The position numbers and the translations under genes were made by a program. The notes under the pieces are model-generated. The model did not search any database, was not told the DNA's origin, and worked only from the letters and a program-made list of their open reading frames with translations. From assembly GCA_025890175.1 (NCBI GenBank), contig JANPYM010000009.1, forward strand, positions 2,348,250 through 2,412,249: a stretch of DNA of 64,000 nucleotides, written 5' to 3'. Shown here piece by piece: positions 1-12,246 of this stretch; positions within the stretch are counted from its first letter, which is position 1, and the number at the start of each line of letters is the position of its first letter. The stretch comes from Ciborinia camelliae. Its lineage: Eukaryota > Ascomycota > Leotiomycetes > Helotiales > Sclerotiniaceae.

Positions 1-764
1 GGGTAGGTCGGTGAGTATGTTATATAGAGAGAGAGAGAGAGAGAGGTAGGTAAGTTATTGTGGCTATAAAATCTCTAGAGACACTTGCTAAGGTTATATT
101 GTACTGTACAATGCAAAGGAAATTCATTCCTTTTATTTAATAAGAAAATATATAAACCTTTACCTCATTTGATAGAAGACGGGTCCGGATATTTCGTATA
201 GTCCCAGTAGATTGATTGTCGGGGACTCAATATGGTCCATGTTCAGATGAAGTTCATGCAAAGAATTTTAGAAAGAGATGAGAGTTAGGGATCGAGGGTT
301 TGAGAAAGTCTGAGGTAGAAGAACACCATACAAATGGATACTTGAGAATCAAAGTATGTATACCTACCTGCCTATTGAATGATGTGAGGCTCACGAGATA
401 TGAAAAGATCGATGTTGTGGCAGTAGTAATAGAAGTAGTAGTTTGCCAACGAGTACAGTAACTATCATATATGATATGATGTTTGTTTCTTATATTGGTG
501 GATCTTAACATCTTAACATCTGAAGATCTACTTATTGACAGGCCGCCTTGCATATTCTAAAGGATATGAATAGAAGTTAATGGTGGAAGGTGCTGTCGAT
601 CTAAACAAGTATATCCTTGCTGAATAGATTTTCTATTCGAGATTTTGGAAACTCTGGAGTCTGCCAGTGCCATACTCTGCCTTGCTCGAAAGTTAAAAAA
701 ATGGAGTCTGTCGGTGAATGAATTGTCGATCTCGTAGACTCCCGACATCAATGGGGGCAACATC

Positions 765-900
765 AATGGGGGCAAGCCCCCAAACCCCCATAGCTCGCTG
801 CGCTCGAAATGTTAAAGATTGGATAGGAGTGAAGATATATTTCATTTCCAAATAGTCTGCCTCCACGGCAGTGGCCCCCGGAGGGCCAGCGGAGCGTCAT
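765..900. repeat. GC-rich hairpin patch, possible transposon relic
   Basis: In an otherwise A+T-rich intergenic stretch there is a short G+C-rich patch. It holds a palindrome at 769-782 (gggggcaagccccc), a second imperfect palindrome around 870-890 (tggcccccggagggcca), and the phrase ctcgctgcgctcg. Base composition is unlike the flanks. It may be the end of a decayed mobile element. No open frame is convincing in 1-1418, and nothing else is recognised there. Confidence 0.25.
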
Positions 901-1454
901 TCAATTGATTGTAATCAATATAATAGACAACCCCCTTGTGATGATAATTGTGCTCATTTAAATGAATGACTTTATAGAATCATGGATATCGAGGTTCAAA
1001 GTTTATACGGTATTGTGTATCGTGTATCGTATATCGTATATCATCGGGTATATCGTGTTGATGTTTTTACCATTTTTACCAAATATTCGTCGTCTAGTTT
1101 CACCAAGCCTTTAAAGAAAAGATCTGGATTGGATCTTTTTTATCCTTGTTCCATCATCCAGCCATCGCAATCTTTTTTTATGCACTCAAGACGACCCCGC
1201 CTAAAAAGTATCAAACCCCTCAAGAAGTACAAAATGTGAGAATCTTTCCTCTCGTCCCAACGACTATTTTTAATTTTATTTAGTTTCATTTTATTTTGAT
1301 TCAACTCTCTTCAACATTATATGACTACCTAGGTATGCAATAATTATATCACGCGCAAGTTGTATAGTAAGTTATTTCGACTTTCTACCATAATAAACCC
1401 ATACAACTTTTTAGGGTTATGTACTTACACCTCCAAAGAAATCTAGGCGCAAAG

Positions 1455-3065
1455 ATGGACCCCGCAATCAAATCCGAGTTGGAAAGATACGGCGACGACA
1501 TTCCATTTCGTGCAATCACAAACCATACACAGTCAACATGGGCACGAACATTTCATTCATCCCCCGAATTATTCATCCAACCACAATCTATCGAAGAAGT
1601 CGAAAAGGTTGTCAATCTTGCGCGAAGATGTAGACGAAGAATTACAACTGTGGGATGTGGACATTCTCCATCAAATATCACCTGCACATCGAGCTGGCTC
1701 ATTAATCTGGATAATTTCAACAAGATTCTATCTGTGGATAGGGATACAGGTGTGGTGGTTATGCAAAGTGGTATACGATTGTATTCCGTGGGTGAACAAC
1801 TTGATGCGGTGGGTTTGGCAATGCCAAATTTGGGTAGTATCAATCATCAATCGATTGCGGGTGCCATCTCAACTGGTACTCATGGAAGTACATTACGACA
1901 TGGGATTTTGTCAAGTTCTATTTTATCATTAAAGATTACTCTTTCAAATGGTAGAACGGAAACTTGCTCGGCAGATGAAAATGAGGAGCTCTTCCGCGCA
2001 TCTCTCATTTCCCTTGGAGCAATCGGTATTATTACAGAAATCACTTTCCAAGCTGTACCAGCTTTTACTCTCTCGTGGGAACAAACTGTGGATACAGATC
2101 TTCGCATGATGAATAATTGGGATAAGACACTTTGGACACAAACTGAATTTGTTCGAGTTTGGTGGTTTCCTTACACGAGAAGAGCCGTTGTATGGACCGC
2201 CGAAAAGACCGATTTGGCTCCAGTTCCTCCCCCAAAGTCTTATTACGATGCTTGGTTAGGATATCACATCTATCATAATCTTCTCGCTCTTGGACACTAT
2301 GTCCCACGTATCATTCCATGGGTAGAATGGTTCGTCTTCGGCATGCAATACGGATTTGCAAATGGATCCAAGAGCTCAGCCATTCAACCATCTCGTCAAG
2401 CACTCCTCATGAATTGTCTCTACTCTCAATTTGTCAACGAATGGGCAATTCCAATTTCCAAGGGTCCAGAAGCCTTAAAGAGACTCAGCTCATGGCTCAA
2501 TCACCTCACCCCCGATGATCCAGATTACATTGCACATGGCATTCCTTTCTCAGCAGAAGGTCTATATGTCCATGCCCCAGTCGAAGTCCGCGTCACCGAA
2601 ACAAGCAATAGTCTTACCCCACGCCCTCATCTCGATCCTACATGCACCGACGAAGCAACGCTCTACTTAAACGCCACCCTCTATCGCCCTTACGACATGG
2701 ATCCACCATGTCACGCACGATACTACCAAGGGTTTGAATATTTAATGCGAGAACTTGGCGGGAAACCGCACTGGGCCAAAAACTTCGAAACGACGGGATC
2801 GGATATCGAAGAAATGTATGGCCACAATTTGGACGAATGGAGAAGCATTCGAAATGATGCGGATCCCGAGGGCATGTTTGTGGGAGAATGGCATCGAAGA
2901 TTTATCATGGGCGACGGACCCCGATTGGCGCTCGAGGAGGTCGAAATCGGAAGGAAGAAGCTTAGGAAGGGAGGTGTATTGGTGGAGGGGGTCGTGGGTA
3001 GCTTTACTGATGGCAGTGAGAGTGGAGAGAGCTTTGATATGCTGAGGGCTAGTGAGTTGAAGTAG
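1455..3065 (+). CDS. ALO1: D-arabinono-1,4-lactone oxidase
   Basis: Mitochondrial flavoenzyme of the aldonolactone oxidoreductase family. It oxidises D-arabinono-1,4-lactone to D-erythroascorbic acid and makes H2O2, the last step of the fungal vitamin C analogue pathway. The single exon encodes a protein near the usual family length (536 residues from this ATG). The N-terminal FAD-binding (VAO-type) domain contains VGCGHSPS, whose histidine (residue 70 here) is the site of covalent flavin attachment in the family. It continues with the substrate-binding ALO domain, including the conserved C-terminal KPHWAK motif. An in-frame ATG at 1419 would add 12 residues. I prefer 1455 because family members begin with a similar MDP-type N-terminus. 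The frame is intact and no neighbour suggests co-regulation. Family assignment is very secure; the start is moderately secure. Confidence 0.95.
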   Translation: MDPAIKSELERYGDDIPFRAITNHTQSTWARTFHSSPELFIQPQSIEEVEKVVNLARRCRRRITTVGCGHSPSNITCTSSWLINLDNFNKILSVDRDTGVVVMQSGIRLYSVGEQLDAVGLAMPNLGSINHQSIAGAISTGTHGSTLRHGILSSSILSLKITLSNGRTETCSADENEELFRASLISLGAIGIITEITFQAVPAFTLSWEQTVDTDLRMMNNWDKTLWTQTEFVRVWWFPYTRRAVVWTAEKTDLAPVPPPKSYYDAWLGYHIYHNLLALGHYVPRIIPWVEWFVFGMQYGFANGSKSSAIQPSRQALLMNCLYSQFVNEWAIPISKGPEALKRLSSWLNHLTPDDPDYIAHGIPFSAEGLYVHAPVEVRVTETSNSLTPRPHLDPTCTDEATLYLNATLYRPYDMDPPCHARYYQGFEYLMRELGGKPHWAKNFETTGSDIEEMYGHNLDEWRSIRNDADPEGMFVGEWHRRFIMGDGPRLALEEVEIGRKKLRKGGVLVEGVVGSFTDGSESGESFDMLRASELK

Positions 3066-5086
3066 AGGGAGGCTAGGCTAGGCTGGCTAGGCTGGCTGTG
3101 ATATACATGTTATGTCATGTCATGTTATGTTATGACTCTTGAGAAGGAAGGAATAGGGCGGGACTTTATTTTTTTTCCGGTTCGCAGAATCATATCGCAT
3201 CTTTCATGATGGATGGATGGATGGATGGAAGGAATGCCAGATCAGTTAGTACAGCTCAAACTACTTACCTAGATAGATATATGAATATTGGATATGGAAT
3301 TGCTTACTTGCTTACTTGCTTACTTGATTGTTTTACATTGCTCAGCTTGATTTCATAGCATCAAAACTCGTCTCAATGGCTCATTTACCTACCTACCTAC
3401 CTAGGTACCGTTGTATTAATAAATGGCATGCATGCAAGCACATTAGGTAGCTTAGCTTAGCTTAGATTAGGTTGGGTTGGGGTTATTCATATACTACCTA
3501 GGTAGTCAATATTTATTTGGAGATAGATACTAGGTATTGAAGAATAAATGGAATTTTATGGGGGATTGGATGGATGGATTTTGGGGTGAGGTGGGATGGG
3601 ATGGGATGTATAGGATGAGATTGCTATTGCTGTTGTTGTTGGTGGTGTTGTATTATTTATTATGATCGTAATTGTTGTTGTTGTTATCGTTGTTGGTTTT
3701 TTTGTTGCGGGTAAATAATATATAATATTAATAATAATGGTTTTTTTTATAGTATGGATCGCTGTCTTGTTTTGTTTTGTTTTGTTTTGTTTTGTTGAAT
3801 TATACTGTCAAGTGACATTCTTATTCTTACTCTCATTGTCAAAGACGAAAGTACCTAAGATCAGATTGATGGATTCCATGCCATGCCATACCATTAAATG
3901 GGATTTGTTCGTGCTCATCTCATCTCATTTGTATATTGGTTATCTTTGGCTTTAGCTATACCTTTGCGGACTTGTGAAGCTGAGATAATATGATATCGGG
4001 AATCATCTTGGTTTTTATATCTAGATATTCTAATTGCATCTGGTTGTTGTGAGGTTTGCTGATTTTGAGCTATGCCCAGGTGGGATTTTACTTGAGGGGG
4101 CCGAGGGATGGAGAAGTGGAGGTGGGAAAAGTGGAGTGAATGACATTCTGCGAATATATGGGAATAGGCTCAAGGAAGCTTTTATATGCAGACAGACCTC
4201 GATATGGGAAGTTTGGTTATAGCTGTAGGAAGACTCGGTGAGCTCCCTTGCTTGTTTGTGCTGGGGAATTGGATAGCTCTGTTCTTTTTTTCTTCTGGAC
4301 ATTTGTTTACACTTGGGTCCAATGTATATTTTGGACTCGGAACCTCGGATTTCTCTTCTGTTGATTTAGCCTATGACTAGCCAATTCATTCCAATAATGC
4401 TAGAGGGCCAGGCTCTCTTTTTATGCCAAAAGAAGTGGATGGCTTCAAGTGCTTGCTTTTCGTAAGATCCTAGACGATCAAGTCGACGAGGCTTAAAATA
4501 CTGGTAACGGGAGCGTGCATGAGAGCGCGTTTGCAGAATATGACTGAAGATTACGGATAGGCCATACTTTTGATAGATGGGTAACTCAGATATCAAGAAA
4601 AGGTTCAAGTTATTGAGGATCACCCAATATTCATTAGATAGGTACTAAAAAGTGGTTCTGTAATGAAATTCCCTCTGATATTGAATTTTCTCAAACTTCA
4701 GCCCAACTCATTATGGCAAACCTTTACATACCCCCCTTTAATTCGAAGAACACTCCGCTGGCGCGGGGTAGATATGTTGAGATGGACATGACCCCTCTAA
4801 ATATTCACTTGTATATTTGAATCTACTATCTACTTCTTCAGCTGCTTCTCTAATTCAATCAATACACCCCGCAGAATGCGGATATCTCGGATGATATCTA
4901 TCTTTATTTAAGTTATTTAAATCAACACTGAACACAAAATCTCTGTCCATTACACATCCCCAATCGCATCTTTATTTGCCTTTACAAACTCGCGTATTAT
5001 TACTTGTGGGTTTCCTAATATTGAAGAAACTATCACCCGCATCACCCAGACACTACTTGCGTTGTTTGATAGATTCCAAAGCCATC
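3066..5086. other. Gene-free interval with simple repeats
   Basis: No supported gene. It holds short microsatellites: GGAT around 3210-3230, tacttgct around 3300-3325, tttg/ttgtt around 3620-3800, and a perfect acctacctaccta/taggta stretch near 3390-3410. Open frames at 3737-4623 on either strand have no recognisable domain and look like chance frames. Confidence 0.5.
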
Positions 5087-7058
5087 ATGACTACAGCACC
5101 AGATCCCAAGTTTCCCAACCTTCCGGGCCTGATCTTTGGCTGTCCTCCATCCATGCATCGAAGAAGCTCGATTAAAATGCTTCTAGGTCGCTACAACGTC
5201 AAATTGAGGAATAATGATAAGAAAGAAGACTTTCTCCATAGGCTTGTCGAACTGGAAAATTCGGTTGGCGAAAGAGAAAAAGAGGCAGTCGTGAAATGGT
5301 TCGCTGGCGAGAATACCTACAAAGCTCTTGCAGCCTTTTTAGGTGATGCAATGAAGGTACGAATTCCCTTTCTCAAATTTATATCCTTAATGTGCCTGTT
5401 TACTTGGATGTTTTGTCTCCTGTAATTCATGTAATCCGAAAAGGCGTTCATGATAAGCACTTATTAACTATTGGGGGTTCTAGCCACCGATCACTCCGAA
5501 AAACATCGATGAACCAGCGGCCAAGAAGGCAAAACTCCAAGAAACAGAAGATGAATGTTTATTTGCCGCGGTTGATGAGTGTAGGATTTGTATGGAAACC
5601 CTAGCACCCGAAAAGTTTCCACAAACTCGCATCACCAGTACATGTGCACATCATCCAACAGTTTGCCGTCAATGCCTCACCAAACATATCAATGTTCAAA
5701 TTCAGACCAAGGCATCCGATCAAATCTCTTGTCCTGAGTGTCCGGAGAAGGTTTCCAATGAGGAGATAAAGAATTATGCCTCCCCCGAGGTCTTGGAGAG
5801 GTAAATATCCCTTTTTCATTTCCATCTTCACCACACCACACCATACTAAACCAAACTAACCCACCCATCCATCCACCAGAAACGGAAGAAGAGCCCTCAT
5901 GATGTCTCTCCAACATCTCCCCAACTTTACCTTTTGCCTCAACGCCGCCTGCGAATCGGGCCAAAGACACACCGACGGATCCGAACAGCCAATCATGACG
6001 TGTACTACATGTGGATTCCAAACATGCTTCGTTCACAAACTCCCATGGCATGAAGATCTCACCTGCGCCGAATTCGATCTTTTGAACCGCGAGCGCGTGC
6101 AGCAGGAAGCGGCTTCCGAAGCCTGGATGCTGGAACATACGACTCGCTGTCCGAATCCCGAGTGTGGGATCAGAATCCAGAAGAAAACGGGCTGTGATCA
6201 TTTGAGTTGTAAGTGTTTGTTACATTCCTATTCCTATTCTTATTCTTATTCTTATTTGCATTCAATCTTAACTATCCATCGATCGTTCTGAAGAAAACAA
6301 AAAACAAAAAACTGACCGATGTATTCATATTCTCCGATCTCATAGGTGGTTATTGCCTCTTCGAATTCTGCTACGTCTGTCGAGTCGATTTCCGCATCGT
6401 CAGGAAAAAAGGTAATGATTTCCACAAGCCGGATTGTGAGTGGCATACGGAGAATAAAAATGGCATGCCCGGACATGGTGCGAGAAGGGCGAATGCGAAT
6501 ACGCGGGTTAGGGAACCTAAACCTAAGTCTAAACCTAAGTCTAAACCTAAATCTAAATCTAAATCTAAATCTAAGAAGTTGAAGGATTCGAAAAGGGCAG
6601 AGGAAGCACAGCTGGGGGAGAAATTGAATGGGTCAGTGGAAGCACCGCTGGAGAAGAAACCGAATGGTGAAAAGGACCTCGAACTTGTGGATTCACAGGA
6701 CGGGAATGGTGACTCGGAGCATGGTTTGGTGACGGTTTCTCAGGATCCGCGTGGTGTGGATGATGTGATGACGCATTCACAGAATCCAACCGTCACAGAG
6801 AGACTCGTGGATTCGATGGAGTTGAATGTTCCCAAAACCCCAGGCCCAGTACTTCAACCCAATATCCCAAAAACCCCGGAGCCAGTTCATCAACTAGAGG
6901 AACCAGAGGATCTGCAGCCAATACAGAACCCAAAAGAACGAATCGACGCCGACTTCGACTTCGACGCCGCGGAACCACGGGATTGGGATTGGGATGGGCA
7001 TTTGGATATATTGAAATCTAACCAGCTCAATCCACGTAAGAGGCCTTGGGAGGAATAA
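5087..7058 (+). CDS. RBR-type (RING1-IBR-RING2) E3 ubiquitin ligase
   Basis: Ligase that takes ubiquitin from an E2 onto its own RING2 cysteine and then onto substrates; partner and substrate are unknown. Four exons fit the frame: 5087-5356, 5484-5800, 5880-6208 and 6346-7058, with GT-AG introns of 127, 79 and 137 bases, giving 542 residues. RING1 starts at Cys123 (CRIC) and ends with CPEC. The IBR follows, with CLNAACESG and TCTTCGFQTCF. RING2 begins with CPNPEC at residue 286; Cys301 in TGCDHLSC is the predicted catalytic cysteine, and its second half is restored only by removing the third intron (GYCLFEFCYVC). The C-terminal third is low-complexity, with a Lys/Ser/Pro hexamer repeat near 6510-6575 and an acidic, Pro-rich tail. 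Upstream in-frame ATG at 4976 is less likely. Confident as RBR; the individual family member cannot be named. Confidence 0.88.
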
Positions 7059-7859
7059 TGATCTTTCTTCTTAAATGATCTTTCTTCTTCTTTGTTGTAT
7101 TCTTTATTTTATCCTCATGGCGATGGCGATGGCGATTGATGATATTCGGATTTTGGCAATTGGCTGCGGTGCACTGCGCTGTGCGTAGGTTTTTATAGGG
7201 GTTATATGCATGGATTATATGCAATACATGCATTTACACTATTGATATTTTTACGGTGGTTTTTTTGTGTGGGATGGGGATTGATGGGTTGATTGGGATG
7301 GGATGGGGATGGAGGGAACGATGAAGAGGAATAAATGGTAAGGAATTTTAATAAATACCTTTACTTAAACTAGCAGTATCGGTGCCTATGTATATGTATG
7401 TGTATGTGTTGATGATAGATTACTTACACCAGCGTTCCTCTAGAATATCAATTATGGATCTTCTAGTAAGGATAGAATGAAAATAAAATGCACGATGTGA
7501 AGTAAAGGAATAAGAAATGAATGAAGTATCGTAAGAATAAGAATAAGTAAGGGTAAAAGTTATTGTGAAGATATTTTTAGTAATTATAACCTTATTTACA
7601 CTTATAGGTATCAAAACCTCATTCTAACCTAGCAATAGAAGTATGTATTCAAAAGTTTAAAATATCTTACCCCTAAATTTCGAAACCTGAAAAGGCATTT
7701 ATATAATACATACCTATTTATATCTCATATCTTATAATTATAAAGTCTAGATAGTCTAGATATACCTTTAATCTTTCATCTTTCTTTCTATACCTACCTA
7801 TTTATCTTAAAGTAAGCTACCTATCTATCTAATAGGTAAGTAAAGTGCCTTGGGTAATA
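7059..7859. other. Gene-free, increasingly A+T-rich flank
   Basis: No gene seen. The sequence becomes steadily richer in A+T towards the inverted repeat at 7860, with several taggtacctac-type short repeats. A 64-codon minus-strand frame at 7420-7614 is low complexity and is not supported. Confidence 0.4.
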
Positions 7860-10800
7860 TACCCAATTTAATAACGTGTTTCCAAAACCCTATTTTTTAA
7901 TACATTTCAAAAAATACCTCAAAATATATTAATACCCCCTCAGATTCTACATTAATTATTAATATCTTTACAACCAAACCTTCAATTAATATAATATATA
8001 TATCAAATTAAAGTTAGAATTTAGTTTTATTATTTGATTATATATAAAATATTTATTATAACTCCCCACTTACCCCCGGACAATATACAAACAATTAAAT
8101 ATATATTAAAATATTGTAATAAGTTTATTATTCCTAATTATTATAAAATGATTATTATAATCTATAAAACTTTTATAAAAATAATTAAAAATTATTTAAA
8201 TCGAATTTAAAAAAAAAAGTTTGTTAAAAAACTTTCTAAGGGTTTTATTAAAATCATTATTTTTAAAATAAATAAAATTATAAAAAAGATTTATAATAAA
8301 TTATTATAATTATATTAAAATAAAATTATTGCTTTTTTTAAAGAAATATTTAATATAAATATATACAAAATAATTATATATAATATATTTAAAAAGATTA
8401 ATTTTAATCGAAAACAATTAACAATAAAAACAACTTAAAAAAATATAAAGTTTTAAAAAAATTGAATAAATAAAATGTAATATTTTAAATAAAATTAGAT
8501 TATATATATTAATAAATTTGATAATAATAAACATATTAGGGATTACAAATACAAATATAATCGAAAAAGAATTAAGGTAAAGGTAAACCAATAATTAACA
8601 AATTATATAAGAATATTTATTTTACTAATATATATTATTAATAAATATATTATATTAAAATTTTTTTTAGGTATTTATAATAAAAACCTTTTTATTAATT
8701 TTATTATTGAAAATATTTTATCTTTATATAATTTATATTTTAATTTATAATTTATTATTATAATAAATAATATATTTATTTATTATATTTATATAAATAA
8801 TATTAAAAAAATGGTAATAAAAAAAAAAATTTTAATTTAATATCTCCCATTATACTTTTTCGATTTATATTTTATTAAATTAAATTTCGGTAATTTGAAA
8901 AGTTTTATTTATTAATATTATTGTATAAAATATTTCAAATTCGATTATTATTAATTCTTTTTTAAATAAATTATTAAAAAAAGTTGTACAAAATTAAAGA
9001 TAATAAAAAAAATAAAAATATATTTTTTAAATTATGAGATTTATTTATAATTTTTTATTTTTATATAATATCTAATATATATTTAAAATATTTTATTTAT
9101 ACAGTTATTAATTATTATTATTTTAAAATTATTAAATTATATTAAAATATAAATATTTATTTTTTTATTAAACCTATTATTTTATATTTAATTTTAAAAA
9201 AATATTATTTGTTTTTTTTTTTTTTTTTTTTATAAAATATTTTAAAAGATTTTATTCCCTTTCGAATATCCAATAAAATATTATTAAAAACTTTTGGAAA
9301 AAAAATATTATTTATATTTTTTAATTATTTTAATATAAAAAATTTCTTTTTAACTTTTTTTATAATATTTTCAATAATTTTTTGTTAATTAAAATCTATA
9401 ATTCTTATATTTAACTAATTATTATATATTTATAATATTTGGAAATAATTTTATACACAAATTAATAAAAAAAAAAAGCTTAAAAAATTTAAAAGGTTTA
9501 AAAAACTTAAAAAATTTAAAAGATTTGAAAAAGTTGAAAAAGAAAAAAAAGAAAAGAAAAGGTAATTGCAAAATTATTGTTTTATAAAAAAAATGGAAAT
9601 AGTTAAGATTATTGAAGATAATATATTTATAATAAAGAATATACTTATTATAAAACAAATTAATATATATTAATTATGGGTGTAAAAATTAAAACAAAAA
9701 CAAAAATCGAAGTGGGAAATAAACTTTTTATTTTTTTTAATTTTTTTATTATTATATATCTTTATTGTTTATAAGCTTTTCCCAATAATTTATTTTATTA
9801 TTTATTTAAATAAAAATAAATTTATTAATATATTTGGTTTTTTATAATAAATATATTTTGTTTATTCAAATTATTTGTTTATTAATATTATATAATATTA
9901 TTTTTTATTAAAAATCTAATAATAATAATTAATATTAAAATATTTATATTTATTATATTTTTATTTTTTTAATAACTTTGTTTATAAATTTTTTAATTTA
10001 AAATTTTTGTATTTTTAGATATTTAATTTTTTTAATATATATTTTGTTATAGTATTATGCCCATTATATTTTTTATTTTTTTTCTTTATATTTTTTTTAT
10101 CTTTTTCTTTAATTTTCTTTTTTATCTCAAAATCCGAATTAAATTTTGTTTAACAAATATATTTCTTGATTTTATCAAAAAGCTTTTCAATAAAAAAAGT
10201 AATTATACGTTTTTCAGAGTATAAAAAATAAACTTTTACTTTAATAATATTATAATATTTTTTATTATTATACTTTTATAAATATAAATTGTAAAAAATT
10301 ATATTTTAATATTTTTAATTTTTAATAATAAACTTTATTATATTGTTTTTTAATGATTTTATATAAATAATTTATTTTTTTATAATTAATTTATTTTCCA
10401 TTTGTATATATTTAAAATCAGTTTATTTATTAATTTTTTATTATAGATTTCTTACAAGATTATTATAGTTCTTTTATATAGCATTATTAATATTAAAGAT
10501 TATATATAATATTCTATAAGCTTTTTTATTAATATATTAATTAAACAAAAATCTAATAAATATATCATATATAATATCCTTTATCATAAAATTAAATATA
10601 AACTTAATTGAAGAAGAAAATCAATATCAAGGGATAAAAGTATACAGAGTAAAAATATATAAGATATTAAGGAAAAAAAAGATTTTAATTGGGCTTAATA
10701 ATAATATTGCTAAATAAAAAAAAAAAAGGAAAAAAAAAAAATAGCTTTATTATCCTTATTCATACCTTTCTTAAATTATATTTTTTTTAAAAATAAAAAA

Positions 10801-11090
10801 GATTTTATTGAATTATTTGTTTGCCGCTTTTTAAAAAGGTTTTTGTAATTTTTGTAAACATTAAAAGGTTTTTTAAATAAAAAAAAAAAATATTTCTTTT
10901 TTTAGTACAACGTTTTAATCCCCTAATTTTAATTATTAATTTTTATTAAAAATTAAATCAATTAAAATAATAATAATAAAGATATTAAAAAAAGTTTAAT
11001 TATTTTATGATTGAGATTTCTGTTTGAGGCAAAAATTATACAAATATTAAAAAATGGGGTTTTGGAAATACGTTATTAAATTAGGTGTAT
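7860..11090. mobile_element. A+T-saturated block with terminal inverted repeats (RIP-degraded DNA transposon)
   Basis: The block is almost entirely A and T and has no meaningful coding frame. Its ends are inverted copies. The left edge (about 7861-7905) reads outward to inward as ACCCAATTTAATAACGTGTT then TCCAAAACCCTATTTTTTAA. The reverse complement of the right edge (about 11045-11090) reads ACACCTAATTTAATAACGTA then TTTCCAAAACCCCATTTTTT. This gives imperfect inverted repeats of roughly 45 bases. TA dinucleotides lie at both borders, so a TA target duplication is possible but not resolved. Composition returns sharply to normal after 11,090. Loss of nearly all G:C pairs is what repeat-induced point mutation produces in ascomycete repeats. 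A Tc1/mariner-like origin is a guess from the possible TA duplication; no transposase remains readable. Confidence 0.7.
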
Positions 11091-12246
11091 ATCGATTTGC
11101 TTATTGTACAATTGGTGTTCTCGTCTCGTCTCGTCTGATCTGATCTATCTGATCTCGCTTGGACATCCATGATCAACGTCGCACTAGTGAGAATCACCGT
11201 GCGTTAACGTGTTTCTGCTTGTTTCTTGTTGGTTGGGTGCTAATTAATTGACTTTCATGTTTGGATTTTACGGTTTCTGTGGTTTCTAGGTGCGGTTTCT
11301 ACTATCGTGATGAATCTCGACCTCGAAACTTGGGGTTTTTGCATTGTTTGATGGTGGATTGATTGATTGGGTTATGGATGGAGGATGGTGGATGGAGGAT
11401 GGAGGAGAGGAGGAAAGGTAATGTGAAATGTGAAATTTGGTTATGGTGAAGAGAAACATATGGATGAACTGGATTGAATCTTTGGTTGGGGATTAAAGTT
11501 AATCTTCAAGATAAAATTCATGAAGGGTTCGTTCATGATGTTTTCATATTATTATTAATTTTTGTTCTTCGGGTCGTGATGTGATGTGATGTGGAAGATT
11601 TGGCTCGTTCGTTCGTTGTAATATTAGTATATTACTTCTAGTGAAGCTTTTCTTTCGGGATTTAAATTCTGCGGAAAGCTTTCTTTTCTCGATCATGGAT
11701 TTATTAATCGCCATGTCATGACATTCTATCTTGAGTCTGGATTGTTTGACATCTTCAAACACTTCACGCACAGACTAGTGGCCGTCAAAATGCAAAGTTC
11801 TCACATCACCCACACCACACCATTTGTTTGCATTTTTATAACCGATAGACAATCCCATTGGTGTGAAACGCGCCATCTAATTCGAAAAGATTGCATGTAA
11901 GAAAATTTAACCGTGTACCTCATGCATGTCGGAAGAATTACTAGTTGGTGTGGACGTTAGACATGGCCTTACCACCACTGTATCCTTTGGTCTCCCCCGC
12001 GATTCTGTTTTTGTTGATTTGGTTATGCCAATTTGATATTGGGTATACACATTAATAGAAAATTCACATTTCAGACTGCAGGACAGCAAAAATAATTAAT
12101 GGGTGGATTAGATGAATTGGAATAGTGCTGGACGCATCTGCATTTGAATTTTACTATATTCTCAAGGTTGGATTCCATTCCTGTCTTATAGACTCGCATT
12201 TTGGAGAGTAATCACTAATTGTGAATTCAGACGACTCGACATCGAC
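11091..12246. other. Intergenic, no gene seen
   Basis: Normal-composition DNA between the A+T block and the next gene. It has cgtct/gatct short repeats near 11,120-11,155 and GGAT-rich stretches near 11,370-11,410. Short frames at 11,544-12,089 have no recognisable features. Confidence 0.4.

Noticed and set aside
4976..5086. Upstream ATG extension of the RBR ligase
   Set aside because: It would add a 37-residue hydrophobic leader not expected for a cytosolic E3; the ATG at 5087 precedes the first plausible residues.
9422..9658. 78-codon frame within the A+T-rich block
   Set aside because: Phe/Lys/Ile/Asn-only low-complexity translation; a product of base composition.
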